38,973 nucleotides of DNA from positions 1-38,973 of the forward strand of contig JAAYCD010000054.1 of NCBI GenBank assembly GCA_012744375.1, given 5' to 3'. The position numbers were made by a program, and so were the translations under genes. This DNA is from Erysipelotrichaceae bacterium (lineage in GTDB: Bacteria; Bacillota_I; Bacilli_A; RFN20; CAG-826). Shown here one piece after another: positions 26,630-35,857 of this stretch. Within the stretch, counting starts at the first letter, position 1. Each line of letters opens with the position of its first letter. The notes under the pieces were generated by a model. It saw only the letters and a list, made by a program, of their open reading frames with translations, ran no database searches and had not been told where the DNA came from.

Positions 26630-26705
26630 TGGTGGGTACTGACGGGATCGAACCGCCGACCTTCTGTACGTCAAACAGATGCTCTCCCAGCTGAGCTAAA
26701 TACCC
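26630..26705 (-). tRNA. tRNA-Val(GAC), CCA encoded
   Basis: GGGTATTTAGCTCAGCTGGGAGAGC..TCTGT TTGACGT ACAGA..GGTTCGATCCCGTCAGTACCCACCA. Confidence 0.95.
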
Positions 26706-26708
26706 TTC

Positions 26709-26785
26709 TGGTGCCGACTACAGGAATTGAACCTGCAACCTACTGATTACGATTCAGTTGCTCTACCAGGTTGCGCTAAGTCGGC
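26709..26785 (-). tRNA. tRNA-Thr(CGT), CCA encoded
   Basis: GCCGACTTAGCGCAACCTGGTAGAGC..ACTGA ATCGTAA TCAGT..GGTTCAATTCCTGTAGTCGGCACCA. Confidence 0.95.
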
Positions 26786-26834
26786 AACTGATGTCGTTAC
26801 ACAAAGATTAGGCTTGCTTACTTCGTGCTTAATT

Positions 26835-26862
26835 ATTATACGAAATACAAAAATAATGTCAA
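26835..26862 (-). promoter_or_regulatory. Consensus sigma-A promoter for tRNA-Thr-Val-Gly cluster
   Basis: Minus TTGACA - 16 nt - TATAAT. Confidence 0.75.
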
Positions 26863-26901
26863 AGTTTTTTCGATTAAGTTTTTGGGAAATTTAATGGCTT
26901 T

Positions 26902-27783
26902 TTATTTTTTATATAGTGCCTTAATGTAATCGATAAAATTTTCTTCAATTACTGATAGTTTGTGACCCTTCCTCCAGACGAAAAGATATTCAACCGAAGT
27001 GTCGTCTCCAGCGATGTCTTTGGATATAATTGAACTATTCAAAATATAACTTGTTTTTGGGAAAATACTCACGCCAACATTACGACCCGCAAGTGCGGCG
27101 GCGTCTAAATAATTATCCATCTCACAAACAATATTTGGTTCGGTATGAATTTTTCTAAACCATTTACTAATTTGGTCAATAAACGCTTTCCTACTTGGAA
27201 CAATTAGTGCCTCATTTTTCAAAGAGTTTATATCAACTATATCGCCTTCAAGTTTAGCCAAAGGATGATCGACATTCATAAATGCAACGAGTTTTTCTTC
27301 GCCAACTTTAATTGCATTCAGCAAAATTTCATCAAAAGGGGCTGTAATAACCGCTAAGGAAATCAAGCCACCGCGCATTTTTTCGATTAAATCATCACTA
27401 TTTCCATCGATAACACGGAAGCGAACATAAGGATATTCTTTCATCGATTCACTAATCCAAGTGGCCGCAATATCTGGCGCCATTCCCTCGACTAAGCCAA
27501 TAGAAATCGTTCCTCTTAAACCGTGATTCATATTAAAAATTTCACTCTTGGTTTGATCGACCAAACCGAGAATATCTTTACTTTTTAAGTAAAGGAAATT
27601 TCCTTCCTCCGTTAACTTCAAACGTCTTTTGCCTCTTATAAATAGCTTGACGCCAAGCTCCTCTTCTAGGTTTTTAATTTGGTTACTCAAAGGGGGCTGG
27701 GACATCATTAAAATTTTACTGGCCCGAGTGATGTTAAGTTCTTCTGCGACAACAACGAAATAAGACAGAGTTTTTAAATCCAT
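26902..27783 (-). CDS. LysR-family transcriptional regulator
   Basis: MDLKTLSYFVVVAEELNITRASKILMMSQPPLSNQIKNLEEELGVKLFIR. Confidence 0.93.
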   Translation of the reverse strand: MDLKTLSYFVVVAEELNITRASKILMMSQPPLSNQIKNLEEELGVKLFIRGKRRLKLTEEGNFLYLKSKDILGLVDQTKSEIFNMNHGLRGTISIGLVEGMAPDIAATWISESMKEYPYVRFRVIDGNSDDLIEKMRGGLISLAVITAPFDEILLNAIKVGEEKLVAFMNVDHPLAKLEGDIVDINSLKNEALIVPSRKAFIDQISKWFRKIHTEPNIVCEMDNYLDAAALAGRNVGVSIFPKTSYILNSSIISKDIAGDDTSVEYLFVWRKGHKLSVIEENFIDYIKALYKK

Positions 27784-27900
27784 AATTTATAATTAGTATA
27801 CCATACGAAAAAAATATAATAACTATAATTTTATATGTATTTTTAATAATTAATAAATTTTTTTATGATGAAAGAAATTATTATCCAGGAGGTCTTTTCA

Positions 27901-28011
27901 ATGGAAAGAATGGTTTACATGGTTTCTAGAACAAAAGACCTTATTAGCGATTCGAACCTTTATGTTCTAGCAGGTAATGTTTTCTTTACATTATCAAGGG
28001 AGGCTTTATGA
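27901..28011 (+). CDS. Candidate 36-aa leader peptide overlapping pyrG start (ATGA)
   Basis: [44 protein letters not shown]; stop TGA 28009-28011 overlaps pyrG ATG 28008-28010; too short for ORF track. Confidence 0.55.
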   Translation: MERMVYMVSRTKDLISDSNLYVLAGNVFFTLSREAL

Positions 28012-29606
28012 AGTATATCTTTGTCACTGGTGGAGTAGTTTCTGGCTTAGGGAAGGGTATTTGCGCCGCTTCGTTAGCGCGTTTACTCAAGCTTAGAGGC
28101 TACCGCGTTCAAAATCAAAAGTTTGATCCATACTTAAATGTTGATCCGGGAACGATGAACCCATTTCAACATGGTGAAGTTTTTGTCACCAGTGATGGAG
28201 CGGAAACGGATTTGGACCTTGGTCATTATGAGCGGTTTACCGACGAGTCGCTCGATGCCTCCAATTCCGTTTCTAGCGGCAAAATCTATTGGAATGTTGT
28301 CACAAAAGAAAGACGTGGGGAGTACCTAGGTAAAACCGTTCAGATTATTCCGCACGTCATTAACGAAATAAAGAATTTTATATACACAAACGACAAGAAA
28401 AATCTCGATATTGCGATTTGCGAAATCGGTGGCACCGTTGGTGATATTGAAAGTCAACCTTTCTTAGAAACCATTCGCCAAGTTGCCAGAGAAAAAGGAC
28501 GCAACAATGTCTTGTTCATTCATGTCCCATTAATCGTTGAAATTCCAGGAAGCGGTGAACTAAAAACTAAACCAGTGCAACGTTCGGTTAAAGAATTACA
28601 GTCTGCTGGAATTCAGCCAGACATTTTAGTGTGTCGCACTTCAAGAAGATTAAATAGCAAACTCAAAGAAAAAATTTCATTATTTTGCAACGTTGAAAAA
28701 GAATGTGTTTTTGAAAACATTACTGCTTCAACAATTTACGAAGTCCCGTTATTGCTTAACGAACAAGGTTTAGTTGCTCAAGTCTTAAAAAAACTATCTT
28801 TAGAAGACAATGAGATTCCAAATCTTGATAATTGGATTGCGATGGTAAAGAAAATCAAAAATGCGAACCAAAAAGTTAGTATCGCTTTAGTTGGTAAATA
28901 TGTTGAACTTCATGATGCTTATTTATCAGTTGAGGAATCTTTATTTCATGCCGCGAGTAGCTTAGATACAATTTGCGATATTAAATGGATTGATTCAGAA
29001 GAAGTGAATAGTGAAAACGTCGATTGTATGATTGGCGATGTTGATGGAGTTATTATTCCTGGCGGATTCGGCATCAGAGGTATTGAAGGCATGATTGAAG
29101 TTGCGCGTTATGCAAGAGTACACAATGTCCCATGCTTTGGCATATGCTTAGGTATGCAAATAATGACGATTGAATATGCTCGTCATGTTTTGAATTTCGT
29201 CGATGCAAACTCCACTGAATTTAACGAAAATACTCCTTATCCAGTTATCGACTTACTGCACGAGCAAAAAAATATCGAAGATAAAGGAGCAACCATGCGC
29301 TTAGGCTCTTATCCTTGTCGCATTGAAGAAGGAACGCTTGCACATCGCTTATATAAAACTACAGAGATTATTGAAAGACATCGCCACCGTTATGAATTCA
29401 ATAATACCTATCTCGAAGATTTTGAAAAGTCAGGTTTGATATTAAGTGGTTCATTTACGAGGGGAAAACTCGTTGAAATTATCGAACTACCAACGAATAA
29501 CTACCACATCGCCTGCCAATTCCATCCAGAATTCAAAAGTCGCCCAGATCGTCCACATCCCTTGTTTGTTGGCTTAATCGAAGCGTCTTTAAAAAGGAGA
29601 AAATAA
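28008..29606 (+). CDS. pyrG: CTP synthase
   Basis: [31 protein letters not shown]; GATase [10 protein letters not shown]. Confidence 0.98.
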   Translation: MKYIFVTGGVVSGLGKGICAASLARLLKLRGYRVQNQKFDPYLNVDPGTMNPFQHGEVFVTSDGAETDLDLGHYERFTDESLDASNSVSSGKIYWNVVTKERRGEYLGKTVQIIPHVINEIKNFIYTNDKKNLDIAICEIGGTVGDIESQPFLETIRQVAREKGRNNVLFIHVPLIVEIPGSGELKTKPVQRSVKELQSAGIQPDILVCRTSRRLNSKLKEKISLFCNVEKECVFENITASTIYEVPLLLNEQGLVAQVLKKLSLEDNEIPNLDNWIAMVKKIKNANQKVSIALVGKYVELHDAYLSVEESLFHAASSLDTICDIKWIDSEEVNSENVDCMIGDVDGVIIPGGFGIRGIEGMIEVARYARVHNVPCFGICLGMQIMTIEYARHVLNFVDANSTEFNENTPYPVIDLLHEQKNIEDKGATMRLGSYPCRIEEGTLAHRLYKTTEIIERHRHRYEFNNTYLEDFEKSGLILSGSFTRGKLVEIIELPTNNYHIACQFHPEFKSRPDRPHPLFVGLIEASLKRRK

Positions 29607-29609
29607 ATA

Positions 29610-31148
29610 ATGAATCAAACTGTCATCATTTTAGATTTTGGAGCGCAATATGCCGAAGTAATTGCGCGCAAAGTTAGAGAATGTAATGTCTATTGTGAGG
29701 TATTATCGTGGCGAACACCACTAGAAACCATTATTGCGAAAAAGCCAATCGGTATTATACTTTCTGGTGGTCCTAATAGTGTTTACGCCACAGATGCCCC
29801 CACTATTTCAAAACAAATATTTGATTTAAATATTCCGGTTTTAGGTATTTGCTATGGCATGCAATTAATGATGCAACTATTAGGAGGCAAAGTAATTCCT
29901 GCTCAAGACAATTTGTCGCGTGAATATGGAAAAACAATTACTAATTTTCGCAATCAATGTTTACTGTTTAAAGGTTTGCCCGCAAAAAGTGTCACTTGGA
30001 TGAGTCACGGTGATGTTGTTGAAGCTATTCCTAATAGTTTTAAAGTTTCGGCTTATACTTCGCGCTGTCCATATGCTGGAGTATACGATGAAGTGCGTCA
30101 TTTTTATGGTATGCAGTTTCATCCAGAAGTAGAACATACAAAACATGGAAAAGAAATGATTCGAAAGTTCTTGCTTGATATTTGTCACGCAACAGGTGAC
30201 TGGTCAATGAAGGACTTTTTAGTTACTACAGTAGAACGATTAAAAATGGAAATTGGTGAAGAGCGCGTTTTACTCGCCCTTTCAGGTGGCGTAGATTCCA
30301 CTGTTGCTGCGGTCGTTTTGTCAAAAGCCATTAAAGAGCGTTTGATTTGTATTTATATTAACCATGGTTTAATGCGCAAAAATGAAACTGAAGAAATTAA
30401 AGAGCGATATAAGCAACTTAATCTCAATGTTCACTATGTCGATGCATCTAAGGAGTTCTTGAAAGCTTTAGCAGGTGTTGAAGAACCAGAGCAAAAAAGA
30501 CGTATCATCGGCAATATGTTTATCGAATCATTTGTTGGCAAAGCCAAAGAATTTGGTGGCGTTTCATACTTAGCGCAAGGCACTATATATCCTGACGTTA
30601 TCGAGTCTGGCTCTATCAATGGAAATTTGATTAAGAGCCACCACAATGTTGGTGGTTTGCCTAGTAAAATGCCGTTTAAAAGAATTATTGAGCCACTCGC
30701 TATATTATTTAAAGACGAGGTGCGCAAACTAGGACTTGAGCTTGGTTTACACGAAGATTTTGTTTATCGACAACCTTTTCCAGGTCCAGGCTTGGCGGTT
30801 CGCATTATCGGCGCTATTACCGAAGAAAAAATTGCTATTGTTCAAGAAGCAGACGCCATCTTGCGTGAAGTCATTAAAAAAAGGCACTGGAATATGAAAA
30901 TATCGCAACACTTTGCAGTATTGAGCAACATGAAGAGCGTCGGCGTAATGGGCGATAGTCGTTCGTATCATTACACTATTGCTATTCGCGCAGTGTCTAC
31001 TAGTGACTTTATGACGGCAAATTATGTTAAACTGCCATACAGCATTCTAGATGAGATTTCCAGACGAATCGTTAACGAAGTAAGAAATGTTAATCGCGTC
31101 GTATATGACATTACATCCAAACCACCGGCCACGATTGAATATGAATAG
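29610..31148 (+). CDS. guaA: GMP synthase (glutamine-hydrolyzing)
   Basis: ILDFGAQYAEVIARKVRE; LGICYGMQ; LALSGGVDSTVAA; C-terminal TSKPPATIEYE. Confidence 0.98.
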   Translation: MNQTVIILDFGAQYAEVIARKVRECNVYCEVLSWRTPLETIIAKKPIGIILSGGPNSVYATDAPTISKQIFDLNIPVLGICYGMQLMMQLLGGKVIPAQDNLSREYGKTITNFRNQCLLFKGLPAKSVTWMSHGDVVEAIPNSFKVSAYTSRCPYAGVYDEVRHFYGMQFHPEVEHTKHGKEMIRKFLLDICHATGDWSMKDFLVTTVERLKMEIGEERVLLALSGGVDSTVAAVVLSKAIKERLICIYINHGLMRKNETEEIKERYKQLNLNVHYVDASKEFLKALAGVEEPEQKRRIIGNMFIESFVGKAKEFGGVSYLAQGTIYPDVIESGSINGNLIKSHHNVGGLPSKMPFKRIIEPLAILFKDEVRKLGLELGLHEDFVYRQPFPGPGLAVRIIGAITEEKIAIVQEADAILREVIKKRHWNMKISQHFAVLSNMKSVGVMGDSRSYHYTIAIRAVSTSDFMTANYVKLPYSILDEISRRIVNEVRNVNRVVYDITSKPPATIEYE

Positions 31149-31159
31149 GAGTCAAATTT

Positions 31160-32494
31160 ATGACCAAAGAACAAATTAAAAATATAATCGCTGAGAAAAA
31201 TATCTCTTATATTAGAATGCAATTCACCGACATGCTCGGAGATATTAAAGCGGTTGAAATACCAATCAAGAAACTTGATGATGCATTAGATAATAAAATC
31301 ATGTTTGATGGTTCATCCATCGAAGGATTTGTGCGCATTAAAGAAGCAGATATGTATTTGCACCCAGATATCGATACCTTTTTGGTTTTACCTTTTGAAA
31401 ATGGCAAGTTCGGCGGTGTAGCCCGTTTCATATGTGACGTTTATACTCCTGACGGTAAACCTTTTGAAGGAGATCCACGCTATATCTTAAAAAGACAAAT
31501 TAAGAAGATGAATACAATGGGTATTGACACGTTGTGTGTTGGTTTTGAACCAGAATTTTATCTATTTAAAATAAACTCAGATGGTTCGATTTCAAATACC
31601 CCTACTGATAAAGCCAGCTATTTTGATTTATCCCCGTTCGCTGGTGGCGACGATATTAGAAGAGAAATCGCTTTAACTTTAGAAGAAATGGGTTTCGAAA
31701 TTCAGGCTTCTCATCACGAGGTTGGGCCTTCACAAAATGAAATTACTTTCAAATTCAGCGATGTCTTAAGTGCTTGTGATAAAGTTCTCACTTTTAAACA
31801 AGTCGTTAAAGTAATCGTAAAAAATCATAACTATTTAGCTTCCTTTATGCCTAAACCAATTAATAAACAAGCTGGTAATGGTATGCATACCAACTGCTCT
31901 TTATATGACAACGTTAAGGGCAACTTGTTCTATGATCCAAAAGAAAGCATGGAATTATCAATGCTTTGTAAAAAATGGATTACAGGTATAATTAGACACA
32001 CTAGAGAATTTGCCGCTTTAACTAATCCGATTGTTAATTCTTATAAGCGTTTGGTCAGTGGTTATGAGGCACCAATTTACGCTTGTTGGAGCGACGCTAA
32101 TCGCAGTTCATTAATTAGAATTCCTGCCATTCGTGGAGCCGCCACTAGAACCGAATTAAGAAATGTTGATCCTTGTGCTAATCCATATCTCGCTTTAGCG
32201 GGCATCTTGGCTGCTGGCCTTGACGGAATTGCTAATGTTAAAGATAATGAAATCATCTCTCCAGTTAAAGATAATTTATTTGAATTGAGCGATGACGAGA
32301 TTGACGCAAAAGGAATTACTCGCCTTCCGGAAACTTTATATTCAGCCATTAAAGAATTAAAAGAAAGTGCGTTAATGAAAGAAACACTTGGAAAACATTT
32401 GTTTAACAAATATATTGAAGCCAAAGAGAAAGAATGGAAAGAGTATCACACTACGGTCAGTGAATACGAACTTGCCAAATATTTAGGTAGATAA
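31160..32494 (+). CDS. glnA: Glutamine synthetase type I
   Basis: IRMQFTDMLGDIKAVEIP; MFDGSSIEGFVRI; NPIVNSYKRLVSGYEAP. Confidence 0.97.
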   Translation: MTKEQIKNIIAEKNISYIRMQFTDMLGDIKAVEIPIKKLDDALDNKIMFDGSSIEGFVRIKEADMYLHPDIDTFLVLPFENGKFGGVARFICDVYTPDGKPFEGDPRYILKRQIKKMNTMGIDTLCVGFEPEFYLFKINSDGSISNTPTDKASYFDLSPFAGGDDIRREIALTLEEMGFEIQASHHEVGPSQNEITFKFSDVLSACDKVLTFKQVVKVIVKNHNYLASFMPKPINKQAGNGMHTNCSLYDNVKGNLFYDPKESMELSMLCKKWITGIIRHTREFAALTNPIVNSYKRLVSGYEAPIYACWSDANRSSLIRIPAIRGAATRTELRNVDPCANPYLALAGILAAGLDGIANVKDNEIISPVKDNLFELSDDEIDAKGITRLPETLYSAIKELKESALMKETLGKHLFNKYIEAKEKEWKEYHTTVSEYELAKYLGR

Positions 32495-32495
32495 C

Positions 32496-34277
32496 ATGTG
32501 TGGAATTGTCGGTGCAGTTGGGTTTATAAACCCAAAAGAATATATCATTGAGGGTTTAAAAAAACTTGAATATCGTGGATATGATTCCGCGGGCGTTGCT
32601 ATGCTCAGCGACAATACAATTAAGATTATTAAGGATAAGGGCACAATCGATCATCTTGCCACATTACTCCCAGAATGTTTTGATACTGATTTAGCTATCG
32701 GCCATACGCGTTGGGCAACTCATGGTGCACCAAATAAAACCAATTCTCATCCTCACATTTCAAAAAGCAAAAAAATTTCCATTGTCCATAACGGAGTAAT
32801 CGAAAACTATTTAGACGTTAAGTCGTTCCTTAATAAGCATAACTATGATTTTGCGACGAGTACCGACACTGAAGTAGTTGTAAATTTAATTGAACTTTTT
32901 TATGAGCAAAATGGCGACATGTTGACTGCCTTACAAAAAAGCATGCGGATACTTAAAGGCAGTTATGCCTTGTGTATTATTAATGTCGATGACCCTAATT
33001 CCATCTACATAATGAAAAATTGTTCACCACTGCTAATCGGTGCTTGTGAAGATTTTACGCTTGTTTCTTCTGATGCTGGGGCGATGACTAAGTATACAGA
33101 TCGATTCATTGAACTTAGCGATCTTGAATACGGAAAAATTCAAAAGGACAAAGTGGAAATTTATAACATCAATGGTCAAAGAGTTGATAAAGTAGCTACT
33201 AAAAAGAATTTAGAAGATTTAGAAATTGACTTAAATGGCTATCCTCATTATATGCTTAAAGAAATTGATGAAATTGAAAACGTTATCCATAAAATCATCA
33301 GTCAATACTACGTAGATGATGAATTTAATTTTGATAAAGATTTGCTTTCCGACATGCGTCGCGCTGATAACATTATTTTTATTGCATGTGGCACTTCTTA
33401 TCACGCTTCTTTAGTAGGCGGCAGATATTTTGAAGTATACAATAAATCCGCCTCGATATATTTTGCTTCTGAATGGGCTTTTCATCCAACCTTTCCAGGC
33501 AATAAACCATTTGTGATACTAATTTCACAATCTGGCGAAACTGCTGATGTAATCCACTGTCAAAAAATTATTAATGAGCACAAGATTCCGCATCTTGTTA
33601 TCACTAATACTGATGGTAGCACTTTACAAAGAAATGCGATGTATTATTTACTCCTTTATGCTGGTAGAGAAATTTCTGTTGCTTCCACCAAAGCTTATGT
33701 CGCGCAAGTAGCATTGCTCGCCATACTTTCTCGAGCGCTTGGTGATATCAAACAAGTCATTACTGATCTATATAAATGTATTGATATTATTCGGGACATT
33801 CGTTATCACTGGCAAGATAAAATCAAAGACATTGCCATGCAAATTAAAGACATAAAAGACGTCTTTTATTTAGGACGTGGCTACGATTACTTTATGGCCC
33901 TTGAAGCTTCATTAAAACTAAAAGAGATTAGTTATATTCATTCCGAAGCTTTCGCGGGAGGAGAAATCAAACATGGCCCTATAGCCTTAATCGAGCAAGG
34001 AATGCCAGTAATTATATTTATTACCGACCCAGAAATTACCCACAGCATTCGCGGTAATGTTGAAGAAGTAAAAGCTAGAGGAGCCAAAACTTTTACCATC
34101 GCTAGAGATTCATTAAGCCGTGAAACAGATACGATTATTATACAAGAATATCCTTCATATCTTTCTAGTGTCGCTGTATCACCATTCGCCTTTTATTTAG
34201 CGTACTATGTCTCATTATTTAAAGGTTACAATGTTGATAAACCTAGAAACTTAGCAAAAAGCGTAACCGTTGAATAG
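32496..34277 (+). CDS. glmS: Glutamine--fructose-6-phosphate aminotransferase
   Basis: MCGIVGAVG; LEYRGYDSAGVAML; C-terminal DKPRNLAKSVTVE. Confidence 0.98.
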   Translation: MCGIVGAVGFINPKEYIIEGLKKLEYRGYDSAGVAMLSDNTIKIIKDKGTIDHLATLLPECFDTDLAIGHTRWATHGAPNKTNSHPHISKSKKISIVHNGVIENYLDVKSFLNKHNYDFATSTDTEVVVNLIELFYEQNGDMLTALQKSMRILKGSYALCIINVDDPNSIYIMKNCSPLLIGACEDFTLVSSDAGAMTKYTDRFIELSDLEYGKIQKDKVEIYNINGQRVDKVATKKNLEDLEIDLNGYPHYMLKEIDEIENVIHKIISQYYVDDEFNFDKDLLSDMRRADNIIFIACGTSYHASLVGGRYFEVYNKSASIYFASEWAFHPTFPGNKPFVILISQSGETADVIHCQKIINEHKIPHLVITNTDGSTLQRNAMYYLLLYAGREISVASTKAYVAQVALLAILSRALGDIKQVITDLYKCIDIIRDIRYHWQDKIKDIAMQIKDIKDVFYLGRGYDYFMALEASLKLKEISYIHSEAFAGGEIKHGPIALIEQGMPVIIFITDPEITHSIRGNVEEVKARGAKTFTIARDSLSRETDTIIIQEYPSYLSSVAVSPFAFYLAYYVSLFKGYNVDKPRNLAKSVTVE

Positions 34278-34291
34278 GGTCACGCTTTTTT
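34256..34291. terminator. Bidirectional terminator overlapping both convergent stop codons
   Basis: AAAAAGCGT..ACC..GGG..ACGCTTTTTT spans glmS stop (34275-34277) and the oxidoreductase stop (from 34280). Confidence 0.8.
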
Positions 34292-35800
34292 CTTATTTAG
34301 TATTGGAGTGAAGATATAATTTAATCTTTCTTTTTTGCATATTCTTTGAATCGCAAATTCTCCTTGTGTCATAGCGATTGGTAAACCGCCCGGACCTTGT
34401 AGCCATTGACCAGACAAATAAAAATTTTTAAGTCCTTTTAAGGTGCCATTATGTGTATACATGCTATCGCGCTTTGTAAAAGTGTAACTCATGAACACAC
34501 CATTTGTGGAATTAACGTAACGCTTAAATGTATGTGGAGTGGAAACATCTAATAATTCAAGTTCCCCCACATGTGGTAGATGGGCTTTAATGCGCGTTTT
34601 AACTTGTTCAGCAATTTCTTTTTTCTTCGCTAGATATGCTGAGCGATTTTTGCTTAAAGCTTGCCAATAAGGGTAATTTAAATTGCTTTGATCAAGCATG
34701 ATAAATAAAACTGTTCGACTGCCACGGGTAAATGATTCGTCATAACTATAACTACGAATAGTTAGGTGTTCAATTGTTTCGCCACCGAGTTCAAAAGGTG
34801 GGCAATCAAATGAATAAGGTGTTGGTAAATTGTTATCCTTTTTAATTGCAAAATGAACCATGACACAGCTTGGAGAAGGATGGCGTTTTGGATTATTAAA
34901 ACGCTTTTCAAATGATGGCAATGGATATTGATTTAACAATAATTTTTTTATTGTGTAATTAATATCTAAACAAGAAATAACATAATCGCCCTTAATGATA
35001 GTATCATCGACTAACTTAGCACCTTTTGCCACACCATGTTCCTTAAAAATACTAGTCACATTTGCGTTTAATCTTAAAGAACCGCCTAAAGCTATAAACT
35101 TATCTTTCATGCGTTCAACCATCGGTTTAGATCCGCCTTTTGGCACACCACCATCACCCATAGCAACAGTCGCATAACTATAAATCATTGAAAATAAATT
35201 ACCATACCCAGTTTGCGCTTTGGTAAGAGCAAATCTAATGCCGGGCGATTTAAATTTTTTTGCAAATTGAGCACTAGTTTGAAACATCGTATTTAAATAG
35301 CTTGGCCAAACAGAAAAAACTTGTAAACCTAGTTTAAGTTTGCGGGACAAAGGAATCATTGATAAAGGTAAATCAAGCGGTAATTCAACTTTTATAAAGT
35401 CTTTGACCATCTTAAAAAATTTACGAATCATTTTTTTATCAACTGGTGAAACCGCAATCCATTCCTTTTCAGCGCGATCTAAATCACACCACATGGTCAC
35501 GCTTTGACCTTGATATTCGTATGTACCCCAACTTGGTAAAAGTAAAATATCTTCTTGTGATCGAAAAGCATCGAGATTTTTCCACATTTCATTAAGTAAT
35601 GTGCCTTCTTTGGTGCCTGTTAACCAGTGGATACATCCATCCAAATAAAAGTTGCGACGAAACCACCCAGTACACATGCCGCCTACTGATGGGTTTTTTT
35701 CTAAAATAACAGCGTGAAAACCATTTTGTTCCGCGTAGATTCCAGCGGATAATCCAGCCACACCACCGCCGATAATGACAATTGTTTTCTTGTTTTGCAT
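34280..35800 (-). CDS. FAD-dependent NAD(P)/FAD oxidoreductase, CrtI/phytoene desaturase-like
   Basis: TIVIIGGGVAGLSAGIYAEQNGFHAVILEKNPSVGGMCTGW; C-term GQWLQGPGGLPIAMTQGEFAIQ. Confidence 0.88.
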   Translation of the reverse strand: MQNKKTIVIIGGGVAGLSAGIYAEQNGFHAVILEKNPSVGGMCTGWFRRNFYLDGCIHWLTGTKEGTLLNEMWKNLDAFRSQEDILLLPSWGTYEYQGQSVTMWCDLDRAEKEWIAVSPVDKKMIRKFFKMVKDFIKVELPLDLPLSMIPLSRKLKLGLQVFSVWPSYLNTMFQTSAQFAKKFKSPGIRFALTKAQTGYGNLFSMIYSYATVAMGDGGVPKGGSKPMVERMKDKFIALGGSLRLNANVTSIFKEHGVAKGAKLVDDTIIKGDYVISCLDINYTIKKLLLNQYPLPSFEKRFNNPKRHPSPSCVMVHFAIKKDNNLPTPYSFDCPPFELGGETIEHLTIRSYSYDESFTRGSRTVLFIMLDQSNLNYPYWQALSKNRSAYLAKKKEIAEQVKTRIKAHLPHVGELELLDVSTPHTFKRYVNSTNGVFMSYTFTKRDSMYTHNGTLKGLKNFYLSGQWLQGPGGLPIAMTQGEFAIQRICKKERLNYIFTPILNKKKA

Positions 35801-35857
35801 ATCTTAATCGTAATGAAAAGATATGACAAAATCACTCTACTAAGTTAGATAATTTCT

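Noticed and set aside
32495-32495. glmS ribozyme upstream of glmS
   Set aside because: glnA and glmS are only 1 nt apart, leaving no room for a leader ribozyme.
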